Origin: Salipiger marinus
Lineage (GTDB): Bacteria; Pseudomonadota; Alphaproteobacteria; Rhodobacterales; Rhodobacteraceae
NCBI RefSeq assembly: GCF_900100085.1
Contig: NZ_FNEJ01000005.1
Coordinates: 186,001 to 250,000 of the forward strand
DNA: 64,000 nt
Direction: 5' to 3'
The notes under the pieces: model-generated
Seen by the model: only the letters and a program-made list of their open reading frames with translations
Databases searched by the model: none
What the model was told of the DNA's origin: nothing
Shown here: piece by piece, positions 33,026 to 41,491 of the stretch
How positions within the stretch are numbered: the stretch's first letter is position 1
How the letters are laid out: each line of letters opens with the position of its first letter
Position numbers and translations under genes: made by a program

Positions 33026-33501
33026 CGCCCCTGCGGTTCGGCCAGCCAGTCAGGAATGCCAAGCCCGCGCAGTTCGGGCTTGGCCAGCACCAGCGTCAGG
33101 ATCACGAGGATGGTGCCGCAAAGCACCCCTGTCGGCAGTCCCGGCGCGGGCGGTCGGTGCATGCCGGAGGATTCCGCCACGGCCACGATGGTGCGCCCGA
33201 CCCAGGCGTGAAACGCGACCAGCACCGCCACGAACAGCAGCTTGAGATAAAGCCACGGCTCATAGACCTCGCGGATCAGGATCAGCCATGTGCCCGCGAT
33301 CACCGCAATCACCGCCGCAGGGGTCGCGACAAAGGTGTAGGTGTAATGGCTGACGCGGCGGATGCGCTGGTAATCCGCGATGCCGATGGCCGGGTCGTGC
33401 CGCGCCATCATGTTGGGCAGCGCAAACAGCGCGCCGCACCAGATCAGCAGTCCGGTGATGTGCAGCGCCTTGAGATGGGGCACGATGTCCGTAATGGTCA
33501 T
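32995..33501 (-). CDS. CopD/HemJ-like four-helix membrane protein
   Basis: Polytopic protein of 168 aa with four TM helices. It opens PHLKALHITGLLIWCGALFALPNM and has RRVSHYTYTFVATPAAV and LLFVAVLVAFHAWVGRTI, giving a set of intramembrane His (HxxG, SHY, FHAW) like those of the HemJ/CopD-type family that binds heme or copper (the longer segments are split here at natural breaks). In an oxidase operon a role in cofactor supply is likely, but unproven. ATG 33501 overlaps the CtaG-like stop (ATGA); the frame running to 33630 is rejected. Overlaps DUF2231 at the 3' end. Confidence 0.75.
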   Translation of the reverse strand: MTITDIVPHLKALHITGLLIWCGALFALPNMMARHDPAIGIADYQRIRRVSHYTYTFVATPAAVIAVIAGTWLILIREVYEPWLYLKLLFVAVLVAFHAWVGRTIVAVAESSGMHRPPAPGLPTGVLCGTILVILTLVLAKPELRGLGIPDWLAEPQGRQLPFDVPSR

Positions 33502-34205
33502 GCGGGTGCCCTGAGCTGGACCCAGCCGCGGCGCGCGACAAGGGCGGCGAAGATCGCATAGGGCAGGCCCGCCGGAACCCACATCAGCAGCCCGGCAAGC
33601 TGCTGGTCGGCCAGCGGCAGCAGGCCCCAAGCCATGGGGGCGGTCTGGTGGATCTCGTAAAGCGGCGCGGGGGCAAAGGTCAGCACCGCGCCCAGCAGGG
33701 CCATCTGGATATAGGCCGCCGTGACCAGCAGCAGCGCGCCGGGGGTGGGCGCGTCCTCGGACAGCACGGCGCGCCAGAAAAACAGCGCCGGCAGGAACAG
33801 CGTCGCCTGCATCAGCCAGTAGGCCGCCACATTGGACAGCGCGAGATCATAGGCGGCAGGCGCGTGCCAGCCCCAGAGCGCCACCGTCGACAGTGCAAAA
33901 AATGCCGTCCCGCCGCCGCGCCGCCATTGCGGCAGCGCCTGCGCCAGAAGCGGCGCCGCCACGGCGACCAGCAGCACGTGATGCACGGTGCGGGCGGAAA
34001 ACAGCGCCGAGGACAGCGCGCAGAGCGGCGAGACAAAGACGATGGCCAGCGTCACCACCGCCGCCGCACCGGGGCGGCTGCGACCGATCACGAAGGCCAG
34101 CACCGCAAGCCCGCACAGCACCACCGGGTCAAGGTTCCACCGCGTCCAGAGCGCGCCGGGGGCCGGGGCGGGGCCGCAGTAAATGTCGTTCAGCGCTTCG
34201 AACAT
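33498..34205 (-). CDS. ctaG: CtaG-type (caa3) cytochrome oxidase assembly factor
   Basis: Membrane protein of 235 aa with about seven TM helices, of the CtaG_caa3 family. YCGPAPAPGALWTRWNLDP, FSARTVHHVLLVAVAAPLL, WGWHAPAAYDLAL and PLADQQLAGLLMWVPAG are family hallmarks, with several His likely to bind copper. The family is needed for assembly of caa3-type oxidases, and this is the first gene of the leftward oxidase set. Its stop overlaps the next start (ATGA at 33498-33501). It follows the FdhF/YdeP-type gene with a gap of 10 bp, so read-through from that gene is possible. Confidence 0.88.
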   Translation of the reverse strand: MFEALNDIYCGPAPAPGALWTRWNLDPVVLCGLAVLAFVIGRSRPGAAAVVTLAIVFVSPLCALSSALFSARTVHHVLLVAVAAPLLAQALPQWRRGGGTAFFALSTVALWGWHAPAAYDLALSNVAAYWLMQATLFLPALFFWRAVLSEDAPTPGALLLVTAAYIQMALLGAVLTFAPAPLYEIHQTAPMAWGLLPLADQQLAGLLMWVPAGLPYAIFAALVARRGWVQLRAPA

Positions 34206-34215
34206 GCCATCTCCG

Positions 34216-36576
34216 TCAGGTCACGATCCGCACGGGCACGCCCTTGTAGGCGGGCGTCTTGGACAGTTTGTCATGATAACTCAGCGGAACAAGCGGATTG
34301 ACCTCCGGGTAATAGGCGGCAACGCAGCCATCGGGCAGATCATAGGGCACCACGCGCAGGCCGCCGATGCGGCGGGCGGTGCCATCCTCCACCGTGCTTT
34401 CCAGCGTCACGCGCTGGTCGGCGGCAAGCCCCAGACGCTGCATGTCCTCGGGGTTGATCAGCACCACCTCGCGCCCGCCTTCGATGCCGCGCAGCCGGTC
34501 GCTGAAACCGTAGATCGTGGTGTTGAACTGGTCGTTGGAGCGCAGCGTGACCAGCGTCAGCCCGCCCGGTTCCGGCGTCTCGCCCAAGGCACACAGGAAC
34601 TCGGGTGTGGTCAGCTCGGCGCGGCCGCTTTCGGTTTTCCACTCGCGGTCGCGCGCGGGATTGCCTCGGTAAAACCCGCCGGGGGTGAACAGCCGGGCGT
34701 TGAAATCGTGGAACATGTCGGGAAAGGCCTCGGCGATCAGGTCGCGGATCAGGCCATGATCGTCGGTCCAGTCGTCCCAGCGGAGCTTGGGATTGGCCGC
34801 CAGCGTCGCCTTGGCGAGCCCGCCGATGATGGCGATTTCCGACCGCAGGTCGGGTGCTGCGGGCGCCCGCCGCCCCACCGAGCCATGCACATGGCTCAGG
34901 CTGTCCTCCATTGACACCGCGCGGCGCGGCGAGGTGTCGCCATCACGTTCGGACCGCACAAGGCACGGCAGCAGCCATGCCGATCTGCCCACCAGCACAT
35001 GCGAGCGGTTCAGCTTTGTCGCCACGTTCACGCTCAGATCGAGCCCAGACCATGCGCTGTCGCTGCGGCCCTGATCGGGGATGGCGCGGGCGAAATTGCC
35101 GCCAAGGCTGACAAATCCCTTCACCGACCCGTCAAGCAGCCCCTCCACCGCCTCGACCGTGGTGCGCCCCGTCTCGCGCGGGGGGGTGAAATCGAACATC
35201 TCCGCCAGCTTGTCGAGCGGCACAAGTTCCGGCTTTTCGCTGATCCCGACGGTGCGCTGGCCCTGCACGTTGGAATGGCCCCGCACCGGCGACACGCCCG
35301 CACCCTCGCGCCCGATATTGCCGCGCAGCAGCAGCAGGTTCACCAGCATCGCGACATTCAGCCAGCCATGCACATGCTGGGTCAGGCCCATGCCATAAAT
35401 GCCGACCACCCGTTCGGAGGTGGCATAGATCTCCGCCACCTCCTCCAGATCCACGCGGCGCAGGCCGGAGACCTTTTCGATCTCGTCCCATGACGCTTCG
35501 CGCATGGCGGAGGCGAACGCATCCATCCCGGTGCAGTGCTGCTGCAGAAACTCGTGATCCAGCACGCCGCCGCGCGTGTCTTCCATCTCGAACAGCCGCT
35601 TGCACAGGCCAGCCATCGCGGCGATGTCGCCACCGGGGCGAACCTGCAGGTATTTCTGCGAAATGCGGGTCGGATCGGCCACGGTCATCTGCGCGGGGTT
35701 CTGCGGATCGGCAAACTCCACCAGCCCCCTTTCGCGCAGCGGGTTGAAGGTGATGATCCGGCAGCCGCGATCCACGGCGGATTTCAGCGGATGCAGGAAA
35801 CGCGGGCTGTTGGTGCCGGTGTTCTGACCGAAAAACAGGATCAGGTCGCAATGGTCGAAATCCGACAGCACGCAGGTACCGACTGACGATCCGATGACCT
35901 TTTTCAGCCCGACGCTGGTGGTTTCGTGGCACATGTTGGAACTGTCGGGCAGGTTGTTATGCCCGTAAAGCCGCGCGTAAAGCTGGAACAGGAACGCCGC
36001 CTCCAGACTGGCGCGGCCAGAGGTATAAAACACCGTCTGCTCGGGGGGCAGGCGGTGCAGCTCGGCGGCGATGCCCTCGAACGCCTCGTCCCAGCTGCAG
36101 GGCAGATAGCGGTCGCGGGCCGCATCGTAACGCAGCGGATGGGTCAGGCGCCCGGCCTTTTCCAGCGCGTGATCGGTCCAGCTGCGCAGTTCGGTCAGCG
36201 TGTGCCGTTCGAAAAACCCGGGGTCGCAGCGGTCGCGGGTCAGATCCCAGAGCGTGGCCTTGGCCCCGTTTTCGCAGAATTCAAAGGCATGAGGCTTGGC
36301 GGGTTTGGTCCATGCGCAGGAGGTGCACATATGCCCGCCCGGCTTGTTCTGCCGCATCAGGGTGTCCAGCGCGCCGGGGCTTGGGCGGGCCTCGCCGATG
36401 ACCTGGGCAATGCCGCGAAGCGACCCCCAGCCACCTGCGGGGTGGTCGTAGCGGACGGTGTCGTCCCGCTGCCGAAGCTCTTTTGGCTCGTCCAAGACGC
36501 GTCCCCCTGTTGCTGGCCCTTGGGCTATAACTGTCGGGACGCGCAGGGGTTCCAGAGGATCTGTCTGCGGGTTCAT
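34216..36576 (-). CDS. FdhF/YdeP-family molybdopterin oxidoreductase
   Basis: Large bis-MGD-type oxidoreductase, 786 aa, of the FdhF/YdeP family. N-terminal Cys pattern HMCTSCAWTKP...FCENGAK suggests an Fe-S site. SSNMCHETTS supplies the Cys that would bind Mo. NTGTNSPRFLHPL, MGLTQHVHGWLNVAM and RGHSNVQGQRTVG (cofactor binding) and a C-terminal domain with SNDQFNTTIYG follow. No signal peptide, so cytoplasmic. E. coli YdeP is linked to acid resistance; true substrates are unknown for most members. ATG 36576 lacks a good ribosome site; TTG 36582 is adjacent. It needs the Moco genes at 42-47 kb. Confidence 0.9.
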   Translation of the reverse strand: MNPQTDPLEPLRVPTVIAQGPATGGRVLDEPKELRQRDDTVRYDHPAGGWGSLRGIAQVIGEARPSPGALDTLMRQNKPGGHMCTSCAWTKPAKPHAFEFCENGAKATLWDLTRDRCDPGFFERHTLTELRSWTDHALEKAGRLTHPLRYDAARDRYLPCSWDEAFEGIAAELHRLPPEQTVFYTSGRASLEAAFLFQLYARLYGHNNLPDSSNMCHETTSVGLKKVIGSSVGTCVLSDFDHCDLILFFGQNTGTNSPRFLHPLKSAVDRGCRIITFNPLRERGLVEFADPQNPAQMTVADPTRISQKYLQVRPGGDIAAMAGLCKRLFEMEDTRGGVLDHEFLQQHCTGMDAFASAMREASWDEIEKVSGLRRVDLEEVAEIYATSERVVGIYGMGLTQHVHGWLNVAMLVNLLLLRGNIGREGAGVSPVRGHSNVQGQRTVGISEKPELVPLDKLAEMFDFTPPRETGRTTVEAVEGLLDGSVKGFVSLGGNFARAIPDQGRSDSAWSGLDLSVNVATKLNRSHVLVGRSAWLLPCLVRSERDGDTSPRRAVSMEDSLSHVHGSVGRRAPAAPDLRSEIAIIGGLAKATLAANPKLRWDDWTDDHGLIRDLIAEAFPDMFHDFNARLFTPGGFYRGNPARDREWKTESGRAELTTPEFLCALGETPEPGGLTLVTLRSNDQFNTTIYGFSDRLRGIEGGREVVLINPEDMQRLGLAADQRVTLESTVEDGTARRIGGLRVVPYDLPDGCVAAYYPEVNPLVPLSYHDKLSKTPAYKGVPVRIVT

Positions 36577-36616
36577 TGCCAAACTGACGCGGATCCTGCG
36601 GCTCTCTTTACATCAT

Positions 36617-36635
36617 ACATATTACCTAATAATGT
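36617..36635. promoter_or_regulatory. AT-rich near-palindrome, candidate operator of the TRAP operon
   Basis: ACATATTA-CC-TAATAATGT: arms ATTA/TAAT around CC (36621-36630) and flanking ACAT/ATGT, in the 186-bp divergent gap between the FdhF/YdeP gene and dctP. AT-rich symmetric sites of this kind suit FCD-type GntR repressors, such as the one encoded at 41492, which is the last gene of this catabolic set. Assignment is inference. Confidence 0.45.
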
Positions 36636-36762
36636 CGCGGATGAAGAAGAGTCGCCGAAGCCGGGTAGGAGAGCCCGACGCGCCGACACACCTTCGCGTC
36701 CGCAGCTGCGGCACATTCAACGAGGCTACCCCCGACGGGATCGGGGAAGGGGAGGATTTACC

Positions 36763-37764
36763 ATGACACGTCTTACACCTGCCCGGCATTTTGCCGGAGC
36801 ATGCCTGATCGGCTGCGCAAGCCTTGCGCTTGCCGGAACCGCCACCGCCCAGACCACCATCAAGATGGCGATGTCTTCGGTGGCCGATCAGCAGAACGAC
36901 AACGGCATGACCGCTTGGGTCATGCAGAATTACGTCAACAGCCATTCCGACAGCCTGACCTTCGAGGTCTATGGCTCCAGCGCGCTTGGCGGCGATCAGG
37001 ACGTGCTGCAGGCGATGCAGCTTGGATCGGGGGCCACCATGCATGTGGGCGGCACGGCGGTCTATAACAGCTTCGTGCCTGCGGGCGGCGTGCTGGATCT
37101 GCCCTTCCTCTGGCAGGATTTCGACCATGTGGGCCGCGCACTTGATGGCGATCTGGGCACCGAGCTGGAGACGAAGTTCGAACAGTCCGGCTTCAAGGTG
37201 CTGGGCTGGGGCTACAGCTGGGGCTACCGCAACGTGGTCACCAATGGTGCGGCGCTGACCACCCCCGACGATCTGCAGGGGCTGAAGATCCGCACGATCC
37301 AGTCGCCGGTCTATGTGGCGGCGCTGAACGCGATGGGGGCCAATGCCACGCCGATGGCCTTTGGCGAGGTCTATACCGCGCTGCAGACCGGGGTGCTTGA
37401 CGGCTTCGAACACGCCGCCTCCATGGTCTATTCCAGCAAGCTTTACGAAGTCAGCGACCATGTGGCCCTGACCCGGCACCTGTTCGGGCCGACCGTCATC
37501 ACCTATTCGCTGCCGCTCTGGAACCAGCTGTCCGAGGCGGAACAGCAGGTGCTGACCGAAGCCGCGGATCTGGCGATCGAGATCAACCGAGCCCTTGCCC
37601 CCCTGCGCGAGCAGAAGGCGCTGGCGCAGCTTGAAGAGGTGGGCATGACGATCACCGAGATCGACACCTCCGCCTTCCGCGAAGGCGCAGCGCCGCTGCA
37701 GGACGAACTGGCCGCCGATCTGGACGCGACAGCGCTGCTGCAGCTGATCCGCGACGCCCAGTAA
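36763..37764 (+). CDS. dctP: TRAP transporter substrate-binding protein DctP
   Basis: Periplasmic TRAP-type binding protein, 333 aa. Signal peptide ~1-29 with a cut after TATAQ-type site, then TTIKMAMSSVADQQNDNGMT. The C-terminal half carries the conserved LKIRTIQSPVYVAALNAMGA with the Arg that binds a substrate carboxylate, then MAFGEVYTALQTGVLDGFEH. That points to an organic acid or sugar-acid ligand. GGGGAGG precedes ATG 36763; the frame upstream to 35926 overlaps the FdhF/YdeP gene antisense and is rejected. The large permease of this system is broken, so the transporter is probably non-functional unless the sequence is wrong. Confidence 0.93.
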   Translation: MTRLTPARHFAGACLIGCASLALAGTATAQTTIKMAMSSVADQQNDNGMTAWVMQNYVNSHSDSLTFEVYGSSALGGDQDVLQAMQLGSGATMHVGGTAVYNSFVPAGGVLDLPFLWQDFDHVGRALDGDLGTELETKFEQSGFKVLGWGYSWGYRNVVTNGAALTTPDDLQGLKIRTIQSPVYVAALNAMGANATPMAFGEVYTALQTGVLDGFEHAASMVYSSKLYEVSDHVALTRHLFGPTVITYSLPLWNQLSEAEQQVLTEAADLAIEINRALAPLREQKALAQLEEVGMTITEIDTSAFREGAAPLQDELAADLDATALLQLIRDAQ

Positions 37765-37769
37765 TCCCG

Positions 37770-37804
37770 TGCGCTCCGGCCCCCCGCGCGCGGGCCGGAG
37801 CGCA
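37770..37804 (+). promoter_or_regulatory. strong hairpin between dctP and dctQ
   Basis: TGCGCTCCGGCCC (37770-37782) pairs perfectly with GGGCCGGAGCGCA (37792-37804): 13 bp, 9-nt loop, starting 6 nt after the dctP stop. No T run follows directly. It probably protects the dctP message and reduces read-through, the usual way to make more binding protein than permease. Confidence 0.65.
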
Positions 37805-37830
37805 TCTTCATCTCAAAAGGGTCCAGCCAC

Positions 37831-38304
37831 ATGACACGGTTTTGGGCGGTCTTCGACCGAGCGATCGAAATGCTGATCTTCGTCATCTTCCTTGGCATCG
37901 TGATCGTCGGCACGATGCAGGTGTGCAACCGTTTCTTCCTGAACCTGTCGCTGAGCTGGAGCGAGGAGCTGCAGCGCTACGGGCAGATCTGGATCGTCTT
38001 TCTGGGCATCCCCGTCGCCTATCGCCACAGCGTGCATATCGGCATGGAGATGCTGACCGACCGGCTGGCCGACCGTGGCCGCGCCATCTTCTTCGCCCTT
38101 GTCGATCTGCTGTGGATCGTGCTGGCCGTGGCGCTGATCCTTGGCACCGCGCGGCTGGCGCAGTTCCTGCAGTTCCAGAAAAGCCCCGGGCTCGGCCTGC
38201 CGATGCATCTGGTCTATGGCGCCATTCCGCTGGGCTCCGCCTACATGATCATCATCGCGCTGCGCCGTCTCGTCGCCTTCTGGCGCCCCGCCCCGACCCT
38301 GTGA
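37831..38304 (+). CDS. dctQ: TRAP transporter small permease DctQ
   Basis: Small TRAP permease, 157 aa, four TM helices (starting LIFVIFLGIVIVGTMQVCNR). SLSWSEELQRYGQIWIVFLG is the DctQ signature, with the WxEE-type motif here as WSEEL. PVAYRHSVHIGMEMLTDRL follows. It normally pairs with the DctM large permease. ATG 37831 sits 66 bp after dctP, behind the hairpin; AAAAGG lies at a suitable distance. Intact, but its partner gene immediately downstream carries a frameshift. Confidence 0.93.
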   Translation: MTRFWAVFDRAIEMLIFVIFLGIVIVGTMQVCNRFFLNLSLSWSEELQRYGQIWIVFLGIPVAYRHSVHIGMEMLTDRLADRGRAIFFALVDLLWIVLAVALILGTARLAQFLQFQKSPGLGLPMHLVYGAIPLGSAYMIIIALRRLVAFWRPAPTL

Positions 38305-38325
38305 CCCCAAAGAGGCAGACCCCCC

Positions 38326-39556
38326 ATGCTTGTCGGACTTTTTGCAGCGCTGCTTGTGATGATCTTTCTCGGGGTCCCGGTGATCCTGTCGCTGGGCCTT
38401 GTCGGGCTGGCGGGGATCCTGATCGTGCCCGATCTGGCGCTGCCGCTTTACCCGCAGAAGATGTTCTCCAGCCTTGACAGTTTCAGCCTGCTGGCGATGC
38501 CCTATTTCATCCTTGCGGGCGAGCTGATGTCGCGCGGCGGGATCAGCCGCAAGCTGGTGGATTTTGCCGAAACCATCGTCGGGCTCCTCCACGGCAGACA
38601 CCTCGGCGGTGGGGTCGGTGCTGATCCCCGCCATGAAGGAAAAGGGCTATCCCGCAGGTTATGCGGCGGCGATCACCGCCACCAGCAGCACCATCGGCGC
38701 GATCATCCCGCCCAGCATGACGATGATCGTCTATGGCGCGCTGGCCAGCGTGTCGGTGGGCGGGCTGTTTCTGGCCGGGATCATCCCCGGCATCCTTGTC
38801 GGGCTTGCGCTGATGTCGGTGGTCTATCTGCAGTCGCTGTCGGTCTCGCGCCACCCCGAACTGCAGAAATCCGGCCAGAGGTTCTCGCTGGGGCGCTGCC
38901 TGCGCTCGCTGGTCGATGTCTGGGCGGCGCTGGTGGCCCCGGTCATCATCGTGGCGGGCATCCTTGGCGGCGTGTTCACCGCCACGGAATCCGGCGTGGT
39001 CGCCTGCGTCTTCGCCTTTCTGGTGAGCTTTTTCCTGTATCGCACCATCACGCTGCGCGACCTGCCGCAGATCTTCGTGCAGGCGGCGATCACCACGGCC
39101 ATGGTGCTGGGCATCGTCGGCATCGCCAGCGGTTTCGGCTGGCTGCTGTCCTATCTCAACTTCAACCAGATGATCCTGTCGCTGATCATGGCGACCACGC
39201 AGGATCCCACCGCCGTCTTCCTGCTGCTGGTGGCGGTCATGCTGGTGCTGACCATGTTCGTCGACAGCATGGCGGTGCTGATCATCACCGTGCCGATCGC
39301 GGTGCATATCGGCAATGCCGTGGGCATCAACGACCTGCAGCTGGGTCTGGCGCTGGTCATGGCCACGCAGATCGGATCGACCACGCCGCCGGTGGCCGTG
39401 CTGCTGTTCGTCGCCTCCAGCATCGCCAAATGCCCCTATAGCGAGACGGTGCGCTATTCGTGGAGCTTCATCGCGGCGGAAATCGCGGCCCTGCTGCTGG
39501 TCATCTTCTTCGAGCCGCTGACCGTGGCCATCCCCTCCTATGTCTTCGGCAACTAA
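38326..39556 (+). pseudogene. dctM: TRAP transporter large permease dctM, disrupted by deletion and frameshift
   Basis: The 5' part (from ATG 38326) encodes a normal DctM start through MSRGGISRKLVDFAETIVG. It then leaves frame. From 38585 another frame continues with SSTADTSAVGSVLIPAMKEK and runs normally to the end at 39556. Family members carry about 22 residues between these points (a HxRGGxA...FSGxSG-type stretch), missing here. The junction is TCGGGC at 38579-38584, which could be the joined copy of a short repeat; a 65-bp deletion between such repeats explains both the missing residues and the +1 phase. Without correction the product would be truncated near 372 residues out of frame. 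Confidence 0.85.
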
Positions 39557-39586
39557 GCGCCGCGTTTCGACCCCGGAAAGACCCTG

Positions 39587-40603
39587 ATGTTTCGCATGTT
39601 TCTCACCCACACGCCCGAGGCGCTGGAACTGCTTTTCCCGCCTTCGGCCCGCGCGGATCTCGCGCGTCATGGCACGCTGGTGCTGAACCCCGGACCGGAT
39701 GTGCTGGGCGGGGCGGCACTCGCCCGGGCTGCGGCGGGCTGCGATCTGGTCATCGCCGACCGGCAGACCGGCCTTGATGCGGCGTTTTTCGAGGCGGCAG
39801 AGGATGTGCTGGCGGTGATGCGCTGCGCGGTGGACATCAGCACCATCGACGTGGCGGCAGCCTCGGCGCGGGGGGTGCTGGTCACCCGCTCCATCCCCAC
39901 CTTCGCGGCCTCGGTGTCGGAACTGGCGCTGGGGCTGATGATCGACGCCGCGCGCGGCATCAGCCGGGCGGTCACCGCCTATCGCACGGGGCAGGAGCCG
40001 GGCGTGGCCATGGGCCTGCAGCTGCAGGGCAGCACGCTGGGCCTCTGCGGCTATGGCGTGATCGGGCGGCATCTGGCGGGGCTGGCGCAGGCGCTGGGGA
40101 TGCGGGTGCTGATCACCGATCCCGCCCCGGGCGCGCTGCCGCCGGGGATCGAGGCTCTGCCCTTCGATCAGATGCTGGCCCGGGCCGATGTGGTGGTCTG
40201 CCTTGCCCCCGCCACGCCGCAGACCGTGGGGCTGTTCGGCTCCAGCGCCTTTGCCCGCATGAAACCCGGCGCGCTGTTCCTGAACCTAGCCCGCGCGGCG
40301 CTGGTCGACGAGCCCGCGCTGGAGGCGGCGCTCGACTCCGGGCAGATCGCCTGCGCCGCTCTGGATGTGGGCAGCGGGCCCGACCAGCGCCCGCCCTCGC
40401 GTCTGGCGGGCCGCCCCGATGTGATCGCGACGCCCCATATCGGCGGCCAGACCCCGCAGGCCAGCGAGGGGCAGGCGCTGCATGTCGCCTCTCAGGTGGC
40501 GCAGCTGGCGCAGGGGCTGCTGCCGCCCGAGGCGGTGAATGCCGAGGCCGCGACCCGGCTCAGGGCGCGCGGCGCCGCTTTTATTTCCCCGACAGGAGCC
40601 TGA
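39587..40603 (+). CDS. D-isomer-specific 2-hydroxyacid dehydrogenase
   Basis: NAD-dependent 2-hydroxyacid dehydrogenase, 338 aa. The dinucleotide motif is LCGYGVIGRHLAGLAQ. NLARAALVDEPAL holds the catalytic Arg, and TPHIGGQT the catalytic His; the Glu is expected near LDVGSGPDQRPP. Related enzymes reduce glyoxylate/hydroxypyruvate or act on phosphoglycerate. It sits between the TRAP genes and an amidohydrolase, so it likely processes an intermediate of the same sugar-acid route. The C-terminus overlaps nothing; the amidohydrolase begins 2 nt downstream. Confidence 0.88.
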   Translation: MFRMFLTHTPEALELLFPPSARADLARHGTLVLNPGPDVLGGAALARAAAGCDLVIADRQTGLDAAFFEAAEDVLAVMRCAVDISTIDVAAASARGVLVTRSIPTFAASVSELALGLMIDAARGISRAVTAYRTGQEPGVAMGLQLQGSTLGLCGYGVIGRHLAGLAQALGMRVLITDPAPGALPPGIEALPFDQMLARADVVVCLAPATPQTVGLFGSSAFARMKPGALFLNLARAALVDEPALEAALDSGQIACAALDVGSGPDQRPPSRLAGRPDVIATPHIGGQTPQASEGQALHVASQVAQLAQGLLPPEAVNAEAATRLRARGAAFISPTGA

Positions 40604-40604
40604 C

Positions 40605-41465
40605 ATGACCCATCTTCTGCCGCCGCCGGGCGCCTGTGACACCCATCTGCATGTCTACCGCCCCGGCACGCCCACCGTGCCCGGCGCCCTTGCCGCGCCC
40701 GAGACCGAAGAGGTGGGCCGCTACCGCGCGATGCGCGACGCGCTCGGGCTTTCCCGCGCGGTCATCGTGCAGCCCACGGCCTATGGCACCGACAACCGCG
40801 TGACCGCCGAGGGCATCGCGGAACTGGGCCGCGCCGAGACGCGCGGCGTGGCCGTGGTGGACGAGACGGTGTCAGAGGCCGACCTGCGCGCGCTGACCGA
40901 GGCGGGCTTCTGCGGTGCGCGCATGCAGATGCTGCCGGGGGGCATCATCCCTTGGGATCAGGTCGACCGCATCGCCGACCGGGTTGGAGGCTGGGACTGG
41001 CATGTGCAGCTGCAGATGGATGGCCGCCTGCTGCCCGAGCGCGAGGCGCAGATCCTGTCATGGCCCGGGCAGGTAGTGATCGACCATATCGGCAAGTTCC
41101 TTGATCCGGTCCGCCCCGACCATCCCGCCTTTCGCTGCCTGCTGCGGCTGATCGACAGCGGGCGCGTCTGGGTCAAGCTGTCGGCCCCCTACGAGGTGTC
41201 GCGCGATGGCGCGCCGGATTACGAGGATGTGTCGGTTCTGGCGCGCGCGCTGGTCGCTCACGCGCCGGAACGTATGCTCTGGGCGTCCAACTGGCCGCAT
41301 ATCCTGACCACGCCGCGCCCCGATGACCGCCGGATGCTGGATCTGCTGCAGGACTGGGCGCCGGACGCCGCGACCCGCCACCGCATCCTTTGCGAGAACC
41401 CGGGCGTTGTCTATGGCTTCGACTCCGCGATAATGGAGCCTGACACCTCCAAACCCGCCGGGTGA
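40605..41465 (+). CDS. amidohydrolase-family protein (D-galactarolactone isomerase/LigI-like)
   Basis: Amidohydrolase superfamily (COG3618-type) protein, 286 aa. CDTHLHVYRPGTPTVPG gives the HxH site, VVIDHIGKF a further His, and ASNWPHI stands where metal-dependent relatives have DWPH (Asp to Asn). The run VQPTAYGTDNRVT and MLPGGIIPWDQV resemble Agrobacterium galactarolactone isomerase, which works without metal. Expected role: lactone isomerisation or hydrolysis in hexarate catabolism. RBS ACAGGAG before ATG 40605. The stop overlaps a GTG that could start the next regulator. Confidence 0.82.
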   Translation: MTHLLPPPGACDTHLHVYRPGTPTVPGALAAPETEEVGRYRAMRDALGLSRAVIVQPTAYGTDNRVTAEGIAELGRAETRGVAVVDETVSEADLRALTEAGFCGARMQMLPGGIIPWDQVDRIADRVGGWDWHVQLQMDGRLLPEREAQILSWPGQVVIDHIGKFLDPVRPDHPAFRCLLRLIDSGRVWVKLSAPYEVSRDGAPDYEDVSVLARALVAHAPERMLWASNWPHILTTPRPDDRRMLDLLQDWAPDAATRHRILCENPGVVYGFDSAIMEPDTSKPAG

Positions 41466-41491
41466 CGGCGGCTTCCAGCAGAAAGACCCGC

